A stretch of 64,000 nt of DNA from CAVTWH01 sp963850915 (GTDB taxonomy: Bacteria; Actinomycetota; Actinomycetes; Mycobacteriales; Micromonosporaceae). The notes beneath the pieces were generated by a model. That model was not told where the DNA came from. It ran no database searches and saw only the letters and a program-made list of their open reading frames with translations. The DNA is taken from the NCBI GenBank assembly GCA_963850915.1, contig CAWKND010000005.1:496001-560000 (forward strand), in the 5' to 3' direction. This document shows positions 8,797 through 17,674 of this stretch, piece by piece. Each line of letters begins with the position of its first letter. Within the stretch, counting starts at the first letter, position 1. The translations under genes and the position numbers were made by a program.

Positions 8797-8836
8797 CCGG
8801 CCTATCCTGCGGGTTGCCCGCGAGCGCCGGAAGGGG

Positions 8837-9823
8837 TCACTCCTGTCCTGTCTCACCCCGGACAGCCGCGTGCGCGGCCGGGATGCTGCCGAGCTTGCCG
8901 GCCTGGTAGTCCTCGAAGGCCTGCAGCAGCTCGGCCCGGGTGTTCATGACGAACGGCCCGTACGCCGCCACCGGCTCGCGGATCGGCTCGCCGCCCAGGA
9001 TCAGGATGTCCATGTTCGGGCTGCGCGACTCCTGCCCGGTGTCGGCCGAGACGGTGATGGTGTCGCCGTCACCGAAGACCGCGAGCTGGCCCATGTGGAT
9101 CGGGCGCTGCTTCGGGCCGACGGTACCCTTGCCGTTCATCACGTAGACCAGTGCGTTGAAGTCCTTGCGCCACGGCAGTACCAGCTGCGCACCCGCCGTC
9201 AAAGTGGCGTGTACCAGGCTGATCGGCGTGTGCGTGACACCCGGTCCGGGGTGCCCCACCACGTCACCGGCGATGACCCGCAGCAGCGTACCCCCGTCGG
9301 GGCTGGACAGCAGCGCCACGTTGCCGGCCCGGATGTCCTGGTAGCGCGGGTCGGCCCACTTCAGTGCCTTGGGCAGGTTGACCCAGAGCTGGAAGCCGTG
9401 GAACAGACCGCCGCTGGCGACCAGGTGCTCCGGGGGTACCTCGATGTGCAGGATCCCGGCGCCCGCGGTCATCCACTGGGTGTCGCCGTTCGTGATGAGC
9501 CCACCGCCGCCGTTGGAGTCGGAGTGCTGGAACTCGCCGTCGATGATGTACGTGACGGTCTCGAAGCCGCGGTGCGGGTGCCACGGGGTGCCCTTGGGCT
9601 CACCCGGGGCGTACTCCACCTCACCCATCTGGTCCATGTGGATGAACGGGTCCAGCCGGGCCAGGTCGACGCCCGCGAACGCGCGCCGCACCGGGAAGCC
9701 TTCGCCCTCGAAACCGCTCGGCGCCGTGGTCACCGAGAGGACCTGGCGGTCCTGGTCGATGGCGGGGTCCGTGGTCGGGACCCGGGGCAACTGGATGTTT
9801 GATGCGACGGTTACGGCCGGCAT
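8837..9823 (-). CDS. Pirin family protein (bicupin)
   Basis: A 328-residue two-domain cupin. The N-terminal metal site signature HPHRGFETVTY is intact, with a further ligand region in GILHIEVPPE. Pirins bind iron or other metals; some have quercetinase activity and others act as regulators, and which applies here cannot be told. GGAGGAG lies just before the ATG. It is the upstream gene of the pair with the SDR/ligase, 40 bases away, and may be transcribed with it. Confidence 0.9.
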   Translation of the reverse strand: MPAVTVASNIQLPRVPTTDPAIDQDRQVLSVTTAPSGFEGEGFPVRRAFAGVDLARLDPFIHMDQMGEVEYAPGEPKGTPWHPHRGFETVTYIIDGEFQHSDSNGGGGLITNGDTQWMTAGAGILHIEVPPEHLVASGGLFHGFQLWVNLPKALKWADPRYQDIRAGNVALLSSPDGGTLLRVIAGDVVGHPGPGVTHTPISLVHATLTAGAQLVLPWRKDFNALVYVMNGKGTVGPKQRPIHMGQLAVFGDGDTITVSADTGQESRSPNMDILILGGEPIREPVAAYGPFVMNTRAELLQAFEDYQAGKLGSIPAAHAAVRGETGQE

Positions 9824-9954
9824 TGCTGCTCCTCCTTCAGAGGTATTTGCCTGAGCAACAAAATCCTCTGACCCATCATTCCACGCGCGCTCCGTGCCTG
9901 GACAGCCGTCGGGGCGGGCACCCTGCGGTACCCGCCCCGACGGTAACTCCCGGC

Positions 9955-11373
9955 TCAGAGACTGAGCAGGCGATCGAAGAAGTCGCGGTACCGCATGACA
10001 GCCGCCCGGAAGATCTCGGTGTCGGTACCGGTGCTGCTCTGCCAGTCGTCCAGCGCGTCCCGCTGGCTGTTGAGCGCGGCGGTGAGCGTGTCCACCACCT
10101 CACCGACCAGCACCTGTGCCTCGTCGGCCGTACCCCGCGGGTTGTCGATGAACCGCAGCTGCAGCTGCTGCCAGCGGCTGCGCAGGTGCTCGGCGCTGTC
10201 GGCCGGGATGACCACGGCCATCGGGGCCATCCCGGCGTCCGCGTCCCCGGGCATCATCTCTGCTGCCGGTTCGCTCTCGTCCGCAACCGCACTGTCCGCA
10301 ACCGCCTCGTCGGCGCCAACCGCCTCGTCGGCCACAACGGCCTCGTCGGTGACTACCGTTTCGTCGGCGTACGCCGGGGCGGTGGCGGCGTAGAGCGCCC
10401 CGGCCCCAGCGCCGTACGCCAGCGCCTCGGTACCGGCCAGCGCCGGCTCCGGTCCACCGGCGTACGCCACGTCCTCATCCGGTCCGGCGTCCGTGTCCGC
10501 GTCGTCGTCCAGAACCGCACCGTCGGCCGGGATCTCGTCGGCCGGGATCTCGTCGGCCGGGGTGATGCCGGCCAGCTCGTCGGCGTCGGTGTCCTGGGCC
10601 AGTACCTGGTCGGTGGCGTCCGCACTGGTGTCGGCCGGCTCCGGGATGGCGTACGGGTCGGCTCCGCGACCGTCGTCCTCGAAGCTGTCCACCACCGGCT
10701 GGTCCTCACTCGTGACCGGCTCCTCGGCATAGTCCGCAGCGACCGCGTCGTCCGTGGCGAGGACATCGTCCTCGGCCACGGCATCGCCGGTCGCGTCGTC
10801 AAGTCCGAGATCGGCGTCCCGGTCGGTGACCGGCTCGGCGTCCAGCGCGTCGTCGTACTCGCCGGCCTCGTTCTCGTCGTCCGCCTCATCGAGCCCGGCG
10901 ACCGCCCCGTCATCCACGAGGGCGTCATCCTCGGCTACGGCCTCGTCGTCGTCGGCGACCGCTTCGTCCCCGGCCGCAGCCGTGTCACCCGCGAGCACCG
11001 CATCGTCGGCCACGGCCGTGTCATCCGCGAGCACGTCGTCCCCGGCCACAGCCGAGTCGTCCGCGACCGCTTCGTCCTCGGCCACGGCCGAGTCGTCGGT
11101 GAGCAGCGAGTCGTCCGCGACAGCCGAGTCCTCGGCCGGCGTATCGAAGCCGGCCGGCTCCGGGTCGGTCGCGACCGGCCCGCCGTAGACCTGCTCGTCG
11201 TAGGTGCTCGGCTCGCCGTCGGTTACCGGGTCGTCGAGGCCTACCTCGTCGTCGGTGGCCAGGCGCTCCTCGGCGGGGTCGGCCTCGGCGTCCTCGGCGT
11301 TGGCCAGTTCAGGATCGGCCGGCGGCGCGTCGGGGTACCCGTCGCCCGCCGGATAGTCGGTGTCGTTTCGCAT
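9955..11373 (-). CDS. Very acidic Ala/Asp repeat protein with C-terminal helical domain
   Basis: A 472-residue protein. Residues 1 to about 385 are low-complexity Asp/Ala/Glu/Val sequence with loose repeats such as DDSAVAEDEAVADDSAVA, with no hydrophobic segment. The last 85 or so residues form a domain (SRWQQLQLRFIDNPRG ... AAVMRYRDFFDRLL) clearly related to the C-terminal domain of the next gene upstream. The function is unknown. Extreme negative charge suggests an extended, disordered tail. It starts 21 bases after the stop of its sibling gene, so the two are probably co-transcribed. The repeat could also be sequence-unstable. Confidence 0.7.
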   Translation of the reverse strand: MRNDTDYPAGDGYPDAPPADPELANAEDAEADPAEERLATDDEVGLDDPVTDGEPSTYDEQVYGGPVATDPEPAGFDTPAEDSAVADDSLLTDDSAVAEDEAVADDSAVAGDDVLADDTAVADDAVLAGDTAAAGDEAVADDDEAVAEDDALVDDGAVAGLDEADDENEAGEYDDALDAEPVTDRDADLGLDDATGDAVAEDDVLATDDAVAADYAEEPVTSEDQPVVDSFEDDGRGADPYAIPEPADTSADATDQVLAQDTDADELAGITPADEIPADEIPADGAVLDDDADTDAGPDEDVAYAGGPEPALAGTEALAYGAGAGALYAATAPAYADETVVTDEAVVADEAVGADEAVADSAVADESEPAAEMMPGDADAGMAPMAVVIPADSAEHLRSRWQQLQLRFIDNPRGTADEAQVLVGEVVDTLTAALNSQRDALDDWQSSTGTDTEIFRAAVMRYRDFFDRLLSL

Positions 11374-11394
11374 CGTGGTCCTCTTCTCGTGCGC

Positions 11395-12216
11395 TCAGCC
11401 GCGCCGGGACTTGGTGACGGCGGGGGGTTCGGTGATCGTTTCCGGGTCTTCGTCGATCGGCAGCGCGCCCGACCGGGCGGCGGTACCGGTGCGCTCCTCG
11501 AAGGGCCGGTCGGGCAGCGGTTCGGGGACAACCGCCTCGACGGGGGTACCTTCCGGGATCGCACCCGCGCGAGCGGCGGTACCGGTGTGCTCCTCAACGG
11601 GCGCGACAACCGGCACGGTGGTTGCCGGTACGGGGGGCGTGACCGTGCCGGCGCGTGCGCTCGTACCGGTGACGTCGGCGGGTACCGGCTCCTCGCCCAG
11701 GATGTCGGCGAAGATGGCGCGGTAGTGCATGAGCGCCTGGCGCAACTGCTCGGTGGTGGCCTCGCCGCGCTCGTTGGTCAGGTAGATGTCGTGCGCGTCG
11801 CGGTAGTGGCCGAGGGTGTGGCCGTGCTCGACGGAGAGGTGGGCCACCGCCTCGTCGTAGTCGCCGGTCGGGTACCCGCGCTCCTGTACCAGCCGCGTCA
11901 TCAGCTGGTCCGCCTCGGCGACGGTCTGCGCCGGCTCCTCGACGAAGCGCGTCTGTACCCGCGCCCACTCCTGTGCGTACCGTGCCTTGGCCTCCGGGGT
12001 GAGCTCGTTGAGCTGGAGTTCGGCGTGGCGGCGCTCCCGCTGGCGCAGCTCGGCTTCGGCGGTGGAGCGGTTATCCGCCTCGGCCACCGCCCGGTCGTAC
12101 TCCGGGCCGAACCGCTGGCGCAGGGCGCGCCGGCGCATGACCATGAGCGCGGCCAGGACGACGGCCACGATGATCACGATGGCGACGATGAGCGCGACGA
12201 TCTGTGTGGTTGACAT
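11395..12216 (-). CDS. Membrane-anchored sibling of the acidic repeat protein
   Basis: A 273-residue protein. Residues 6-28 form one membrane segment (IVALIVAIVIIVAVVLAALM), followed by a basic/coiled helical region, then the shared domain (EWARVQTRFVEEPAQT ... ALMHYRAIFADIL), then a Pro/Val-rich tail containing three copies of a TGTxARxG motif (TGTSARAGTV, TGTAARAGAI, TGTAARSGAL). AGGAGGG before the ATG at 12216 sets the start. I do not know a function for the family. The layout suggests a cytoplasmic-facing protein tethered to the membrane next to the Hsp70-like gene. Confidence 0.75.
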   Translation of the reverse strand: MSTTQIVALIVAIVIIVAVVLAALMVMRRRALRQRFGPEYDRAVAEADNRSTAEAELRQRERRHAELQLNELTPEAKARYAQEWARVQTRFVEEPAQTVAEADQLMTRLVQERGYPTGDYDEAVAHLSVEHGHTLGHYRDAHDIYLTNERGEATTEQLRQALMHYRAIFADILGEEPVPADVTGTSARAGTVTPPVPATTVPVVAPVEEHTGTAARAGAIPEGTPVEAVVPEPLPDRPFEERTGTAARSGALPIDEDPETITEPPAVTKSRRG

Positions 12217-12352
12217 GGGGCATCCCTCCTCTGCCCACGCAGATACCCCACTGTCCCCTGCGCAAACCAGCGCCACACCCGCCGCGCCGGTCCCGTCCGT
12301 GCGACCGCGTCCCGGATGGCCGGGAGTGGCCGCGGATCGACGCGTGCCGCGG

Positions 12353-14707
12353 CTAGCTGCGCGTCGGCGCGGCGGTGCGGCTCGGCGTTGTGCCGGGCGT
12401 ACCCAGGCGGGCGGGGAGCGTGTAGACCCGCACGCTGAAGTAGCCGCCGGCGACGAAGGTGCGGTTGTCCGGTGCCATCACGGCGGCGTGCGACCCGGTG
12501 ACGTTGATCGAGGCGAGCTGCTTGTGCGCGGCGACGTCGTAGATCAGTACCGTGCCGTCCAGGGTGGCGACGAGCCGTGAACCGTCCGGGCTGAAGGTCA
12601 CCCCGCCGATCTGGTCGGAGCCGCTGACCAGCTTGTCGGTCTCGCGCCGGTCGGCCGTACTCCACAGCCGGATGGTGTGGTCCGCGGAGGCGGTGGCGAC
12701 GGTACCGCCGTCCGGGCTGATCGCCAGTCGCGTGACGCCCTGGGTGTGGCCTATCAGCGGGTCGCCCTGGGCCGCGCCGGTTGCCGCGTCGTAGGCCTGT
12801 ACCTCGTACTTCGGGAGGTTGTCCACGTCCACGATGGTGTCCCGGAAGATGGTCTTGCCGTCCGGCGTGAAGGCCACCGCCTCGGCCGAGTCGAAGCTGT
12901 TCTTCGGCGGCTGTACCAGCCATTTCGTGGTCTTGATCTCCCACACGAAGAGGCCGCTGTTGTTGCCGATGGCCAGCCGGCCGCCGTCCGGGCTGAACGC
13001 CACGCTGTTGAAGCCGAACTCGGCGGTGAGATGCGCGGTCGGCTGCCGGGTGTCGGTGAGGCTCCACAGGTAGACGTCGTTCGGGCCGACCGTGGCGACG
13101 GTTGTGCTGTCCGCTGAGAAGACGAGCTCCAAGATGGTGCCCGCCGCCGGGATGCGGATCAGCTGGCTCAGCCGCTGCCGGCTGGCGGTGTCGAACAGCA
13201 CCACCGCACCGCTCCCGTCGGCGACGGCCACCACCTTGCCGTCCGGGCTGAGGGCCAGCGCGTCGATCGTGCCGGTCAGGCCGGTGAGCGGTGCGGACTT
13301 GGTCTGGTTGCTCTGGTAACTGCGCAGCCGCCAGTCGATCACGCCGCCACAGCCGCCGACGAGCAGCACGATGATGACGAGTACCCGCAGCCAGATCGGG
13401 AACTTGCGGCGCTTGCGCGGCGGGCGGGGTGGTGCGGTCGGGCGTACGGTGAGGACTGTCGGGGCGATGGCGTAGCTGGGCGCCAGGGGTGGCGGTGGCG
13501 GTCGCCAGACGGGCGCCGGTTGGCGGTACCCGGGTGGCGGGGCCGAGACGGGACGTGGCGGTACCGAGACGGGACGTGGCGCCACCGACACCGGCTGCGC
13601 CTGCACCGGTACGGCCACCGGCGCGGGTACGGATACCTGCATGAGGCTGCCCTGTGCCACCACCAGCTCGGGCTGCTCGATGGCGATCGGTGACAGGCCC
13701 AGCTCGCGACGCAGCATGGTGGCGACCAGGGGTACCCGGCTGCCCCCGCCGACCAGGAAGAGCCCGGCGACCGAGCCGGCCGGTACCCCCGCCATGGCGA
13801 GCGCGGCCCGGGTGGTGGCGATGGTGCCGGCCAGGATCGGCCGGGCCAGGTCTTCCAGTTGTTCCCGGCCCAGTGGCGCGTCCTGCTCGATGAGCGGCAG
13901 GTGGATCGCGGTGGTTGCGTTGCGGGACAGGGTCTCCTTGGCGGCCCGTACGTCGTCCCAGAGCTGCCGGCTGACCCGGCGCTGGGTGGCGTCGCTGGGC
14001 TGGGTGAGCCGGTGCCAGGCGTCGTCGTGCCGGCCGGCGTAGACGGTACCCAGGTAGTCCACGACGGCGGCGTCGATGTCCAGCCCGCCGGCCTGGCCGA
14101 GCCCCTCGGTGGCCAGTACCTCGAAGCCGCCCGGCAGGCGCCGTACCACCGTGGCGTCGAAGGTACCGCCGCCCAGGTCGTAGACGACCGCGCAGGCGCC
14201 GACCGGGAGCTGGATCCGGTTGGTACCAAGGAAATATTGTGCGGCCGCGACCGGCTCGGCGACCATCCGGGCACCGGGCAGCCCGGCCCGCGCGGCGGCG
14301 TCCAGCAGCACCGAGCGGCGGGGCGCCGCCCAGGCGGCCGGGAAGCTCAGGGTGACCTCGCCGATCGGCGCGCCGGCCACCCGCTGGGCCTCGGTCGCGA
14401 CCCGGGCGAGTACCGCGCGGATCAGCTCGGCGACCGCCAGTTCGGCGCCGCCGAGGAGCACCACGCCCTCGTCGACGAGGCGCTTGGGGTTGGGCTCGAA
14501 GCCGGTCGGGTTGATCCGGGCGGCGTGGATGGCGTCGTGTCCGGTGAGGAAGCGGCCGCTGGAGTCGAGGCACACGGCCGACGGCAGGGTGGGCGAGCCG
14601 TCGAAGAGGAGTACGGCCAGCCGCCCGCCCGGGTGGCCGAGGACGGCGACCGTGTTGGAGGTACCGAAGTCGATACCCAGCCGGTACCCGCTGCCCGTCG
14701 CGAACAT
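12353..14707 (-). CDS. Hsp70-like ATPase fused to a membrane segment and WD40 repeats
   Basis: A 784-residue protein. Residues about 7-360 are an actin/Hsp70-type ATPase (GIDFGTSNTV phosphate loop 1, VYDLGGGTFDATV phosphate loop 2, LFLVGGGSRVP adenosine motif). No Hsp70 peptide-binding domain follows; instead come a Pro-rich linker, a basic stretch, a membrane segment (WLRVLVIIVLLVGGCGGV) and about six to seven WD40-type repeats (LALSPDGKVVAVADG, LAISPDGGTVATASADHTIRLW). The ATPase would be cytoplasmic and the propeller outside. The ATG at 14707 is chosen because a TATCGT box lies 7 bases upstream; a GTG at 14716 is possible. It heads a minus-strand group with the two sibling proteins. Confidence 0.85.
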   Translation of the reverse strand: MFATGSGYRLGIDFGTSNTVAVLGHPGGRLAVLLFDGSPTLPSAVCLDSSGRFLTGHDAIHAARINPTGFEPNPKRLVDEGVVLLGGAELAVAELIRAVLARVATEAQRVAGAPIGEVTLSFPAAWAAPRRSVLLDAAARAGLPGARMVAEPVAAAQYFLGTNRIQLPVGACAVVYDLGGGTFDATVVRRLPGGFEVLATEGLGQAGGLDIDAAVVDYLGTVYAGRHDDAWHRLTQPSDATQRRVSRQLWDDVRAAKETLSRNATTAIHLPLIEQDAPLGREQLEDLARPILAGTIATTRAALAMAGVPAGSVAGLFLVGGGSRVPLVATMLRRELGLSPIAIEQPELVVAQGSLMQVSVPAPVAVPVQAQPVSVAPRPVSVPPRPVSAPPPGYRQPAPVWRPPPPPLAPSYAIAPTVLTVRPTAPPRPPRKRRKFPIWLRVLVIIVLLVGGCGGVIDWRLRSYQSNQTKSAPLTGLTGTIDALALSPDGKVVAVADGSGAVVLFDTASRQRLSQLIRIPAAGTILELVFSADSTTVATVGPNDVYLWSLTDTRQPTAHLTAEFGFNSVAFSPDGGRLAIGNNSGLFVWEIKTTKWLVQPPKNSFDSAEAVAFTPDGKTIFRDTIVDVDNLPKYEVQAYDAATGAAQGDPLIGHTQGVTRLAISPDGGTVATASADHTIRLWSTADRRETDKLVSGSDQIGGVTFSPDGSRLVATLDGTVLIYDVAAHKQLASINVTGSHAAVMAPDNRTFVAGGYFSVRVYTLPARLGTPGTTPSRTAAPTRS

Positions 14708-14714
14708 GGCAGGC

Positions 14715-14720
14715 ACGATA
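14715..14720 (-). promoter_or_regulatory. -10 box (TATCGT) for the Hsp70-WD40 gene
   Basis: On the minus strand TATCGT ends 7 bases before the ATG at 14707, and no ribosome site is visible, which fits a leaderless transcript and supports the ATG over the GTG at 14716. Confidence 0.45.
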
Positions 14721-14906
14721 TCGGCTCGGTTGAGCGGTCGGTGGCCCCGTGTCCGGTTCCTGGGAGCGGTCGGAACCAGCTTTTGTTTGATCCAACGAAA
14801 GTTGTGTCAGATCGGCGTGAAGCTCTTTACCAGTTGAAGGAAAGCTCCTACAGTCTCGACACAAGCCTGAAACATCAGCCGCCGCAGAGAGCCCGGGAGT
14901 AACTGG

Positions 14907-16079
14907 ATGAACATCCCGTACCGCCTCCTCGCCCAGCTGCGTGACGGCGGCCCCGCCTCCCGCGCCGAGCTGGCCGACCGGCTGTCGGTACCCCGGCCGC
15001 GGCTGCTCACCGAGATCGACGCGCTGGTGGGTACCGGGGTCGTGCGCGAAGCCGGGCCGGCCGCGTCCCGGGGTGGCCGCCGCTCGACCCTGCTGGAGAT
15101 CGCGCCGGACGTCCGCTTCGCCGCCGTCGACCTGGGCGCCTCCTCGATCGACGTGGAGATCACCGACGGCCGGCTGGAGCCGATCGTGGCGCACAGCGAG
15201 CCGGCCGACATCCGTACCGGCCCGAAGGCGATCCTGCACACCGTCAACGAGATCCTGGCCAAGTTCAAGGCGGGTGGCGCGTACGACCGGCTGCAGGCGA
15301 TCGGCATCGGCGTACCCGGCCCGGTGAGCTTCCGCGACGGGGTACCGGTGTCGCCGCCGATCATGCCCGGCTGGGACCGGTACCCGGTGCGCGAGTTCCT
15401 CGGCCGCGAGCACGGCTGCCCGATCGTGGTGGACAACGACGTCAACATCATGGCCATCGGCGAGCGCTACGGCGGTGTCGCGCGCTCAGTCGACGACCTG
15501 CTGTTCCTCAAGGTGGGGACAGGCATCGGCTGCGGCATCTACCTCGGCGGCGCGGTCTACCGGGGTACCGACGGGTGCGCCGGGGACATCGGCCACATCC
15601 AGGTCGAGGATGCCGGTCCACTCTGCTCCTGTGGCAACGTCGGCTGCCTGGAGGCGTTCTTCGGGGGAGCGGCGCTGGCCCGGGACGCGGCCGCGGCGGC
15701 CAAGGCGGGTACCTCCCCGGCGCTCGCCGGACGCCTGGCACGCCAGGGTCGGGTGGACGCCCGGGACGTGGCGGCCGGTGCGGCCGAAGGCGATCCGGCG
15801 TGCATCCGGCTCATCCGCGACGGCGGGAAGCGGGTCGGCAGCGTACTCGCGGGCCTGGTCAGCTTCATCAACCCGTCGATGATCGTGATCGGCGGCGGGG
15901 TGGCGGCCGGCCTCGGCCACCTGCTGCTCGCCGAGATCCGCAGCGTCGTGTACCGCCGCTCACTGCCGCTGGCTACCGGCAATCTCCCGGTGGTCCTCTC
16001 CGAACTCGGCCCACGCGCCGGAGTGGTGGGCGCCGCGGTCCTCGCCTCCGACTACGCCTTCGGCAGCCAGGAGCCGTGA
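14907..16079 (+). CDS. ROK family transcriptional regulator / sugar kinase-like protein
   Basis: A 390-residue ROK protein: N-terminal winged helix (about residues 1-60, PASRAELADRLSVPRPRL) followed by the sugar-kinase-like domain (AAVDLGASSIDVEI; GIGVPGPV). The zinc-binding signature with GHI followed by CSCGNVGC and GCLEA is complete. The ATP site DLGA is close to the kinase DxGxT, so weak kinase activity is possible, but the helix-turn-helix points to a sugar-responsive repressor. It overlaps the ABC ATPase gene by TGATG and is the first gene of the sugar operon, which it very likely controls. An AT-richer stretch at about 14770-14900 probably holds promoter and operator. Confidence 0.9.
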   Translation: MNIPYRLLAQLRDGGPASRAELADRLSVPRPRLLTEIDALVGTGVVREAGPAASRGGRRSTLLEIAPDVRFAAVDLGASSIDVEITDGRLEPIVAHSEPADIRTGPKAILHTVNEILAKFKAGGAYDRLQAIGIGVPGPVSFRDGVPVSPPIMPGWDRYPVREFLGREHGCPIVVDNDVNIMAIGERYGGVARSVDDLLFLKVGTGIGCGIYLGGAVYRGTDGCAGDIGHIQVEDAGPLCSCGNVGCLEAFFGGAALARDAAAAAKAGTSPALAGRLARQGRVDARDVAAGAAEGDPACIRLIRDGGKRVGSVLAGLVSFINPSMIVIGGGVAAGLGHLLLAEIRSVVYRRSLPLATGNLPVVLSELGPRAGVVGAAVLASDYAFGSQEP

Positions 16080-17674
16080 TGACTGCCTCCCCCTCATCCT
16101 CGCGCGAACCGGAAATTCCAGCGGCCCGCGCGCCGGAGGATCAGGCCGCGCCGCTGCTGCGGCTGACCGGCGTGGTGAAGACCTTTCCGGGGGTACGGGC
16201 GCTGGACGGCGTCGACCTCGAAGTGGATCGGGGTGAGGTGCACTGCCTGCTCGGCCAGAACGGGGCCGGCAAGTCCACCCTCATCAAGGTCCTGGCAGGC
16301 GTACACAGGCCGGACTCCGGGGAGGTCTGGTGGCAGGGCGAGCAGGTGTCGTTCGGCTCGCCGCAGGCCGCCACCCGCGCCGGGATCGCCACCATCTACC
16401 AGGAGCTCGACCTGGTCAACGAGCTGAGCGTGGCGGAGAACGTCTACCTCGGCCACGAGCCACGGCGCGCGGGCTTCGTCCGGCGCGGGCAGCTGCGTAC
16501 CGACGCGCGCGCCATCCTGGCCCGGCTCGGTCACCCGGAGATCCCGGTACGCCGCGCGGTCGGCAAGCTCCCCGCAGCGGCGAAGCAGATCGTCAGCATG
16601 GGCCGGGCGCTCTCCTACGACGCTGAGCTGATCATCATGGACGAGCCGAGCGCCGTGCTCGCCCATGACGAGGTGGCCAACCTGTTCCGGGTGATCCGGG
16701 AGCTGACCGCCCAGGGGATCGCCGTGGTGTACATCTCCCACCGGCTGGAGGAGATCCGCGAGATCGGTGACCGGGTGACGGTACTGCGCGACGGGCGTAC
16801 CTCCGCGGTGAACCTGCCCGCGCGCACCACGCCCACCCGTGACCTGGTCAGCCGGATGACCGGGCGCACCCTGGAGTACGTCTTCCCGCCGCACCCGATC
16901 GCCGTTCCCGCAACGGTTGTGGCCGAGCCGCTGCTCGAGGTGCGCGGGCTGACCCGGCACGGCGAGTTCGCGGACATCGACCTGACCGTCCACAGTGGCG
17001 AGATCGTCGGCATCGCCGGGCTGGTCGGCTCCGGCCGGTCGGAGTTGCTGGAGACGGTGTACGGCGCCCGCAAGGCCCACGTCGGTACGGTCACCCTGGA
17101 CGGCCGGCGGCTGCGCCCGGGGAGCGTGAGCGCTGCCGTGGCTGCCGGCGTGGGCATGGCGCCGGAGGAGCGCAAGAGCCAGGCGCTCATGCTCGACGAG
17201 CCGATCTACCGCAACATCACCATCGCCGCGCTCGGCCGCTACGCCCGCGCCGGCTTCACCAACGCCGCCCGGGAACGTGTTGCCGCTGGGCGGATCGCGC
17301 ACTCGCTGGCGTTGCAGCCCGACGACGTACGCCGGCCGGTGCGTACCCTCTCCGGCGGCAACCAGCAGAAGGTCGTACTGGGCCGGTGGCTGGTGGGGAA
17401 TTCCGTACGGCTGCTGCTGCTGGACGAGCCGACCCGGGGCGTGGACGTTGGTGCCCGAGCCGAGCTGTACCAGGTGATCCGGGCACTCGCCGATCGGGGA
17501 GTGGGCGTACTGCTGGTCTCCAGCGAGGTACCCGAGGTACTCGGCCTGGCCGACCGGGTACTCGTGCTGCGCGAAGGGCGGCTGATCCACCAGGCGGCGG
17601 CCCGCGATCTCGACGAAGACACCGTTCTCGACCTCGTCATGGCGGGGTCCCTGCTGGAAGGGCAGCCCACATGA
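16079..17674 (+). CDS. Sugar ABC transporter, tandem ATP-binding protein (RbsA/XylG type)
   Basis: A 531-residue cytoplasmic ATPase with two ABC domains. The first has Walker A GQNGAGKST and Walker B LIIMDEPS but a degenerate signature (KLPAAAKQIV); the second has the reduced loop GLVGSGRSE and a good signature (LSGGNQQKV) with LLLDEPTRG. This arrangement is standard for the CUT2 carbohydrate family (ribose, xylose, inositol importers). Its ATG overlaps the ROK stop, and its TGA overlaps the permease ATG, so translation is probably coupled. The sugar cannot be read from sequence. Confidence 0.92.
   Translation: MTASPSSSREPEIPAARAPEDQAAPLLRLTGVVKTFPGVRALDGVDLEVDRGEVHCLLGQNGAGKSTLIKVLAGVHRPDSGEVWWQGEQVSFGSPQAATRAGIATIYQELDLVNELSVAENVYLGHEPRRAGFVRRGQLRTDARAILARLGHPEIPVRRAVGKLPAAAKQIVSMGRALSYDAELIIMDEPSAVLAHDEVANLFRVIRELTAQGIAVVYISHRLEEIREIGDRVTVLRDGRTSAVNLPARTTPTRDLVSRMTGRTLEYVFPPHPIAVPATVVAEPLLEVRGLTRHGEFADIDLTVHSGEIVGIAGLVGSGRSELLETVYGARKAHVGTVTLDGRRLRPGSVSAAVAAGVGMAPEERKSQALMLDEPIYRNITIAALGRYARAGFTNAARERVAAGRIAHSLALQPDDVRRPVRTLSGGNQQKVVLGRWLVGNSVRLLLLDEPTRGVDVGARAELYQVIRALADRGVGVLLVSSEVPEVLGLADRVLVLREGRLIHQAAARDLDEDTVLDLVMAGSLLEGQPT

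Noticed and set aside
9799..12213. Open frame of about 800 codons on the plus strand opposite the two sibling proteins
   Set aside because: It is the complement of the Asp/Ala repeat gene; its Gly/Val/Arg-rich translation has no domain, while the minus-strand genes have ribosome sites and a shared domain.
12174..15413. Open frame of about 1080 codons overlapping the Hsp70-WD40 gene in a second minus frame
   Set aside because: Arg/Gly/Pro-rich shadow of GC-rich coding DNA; all recognisable motifs are in the other frame.
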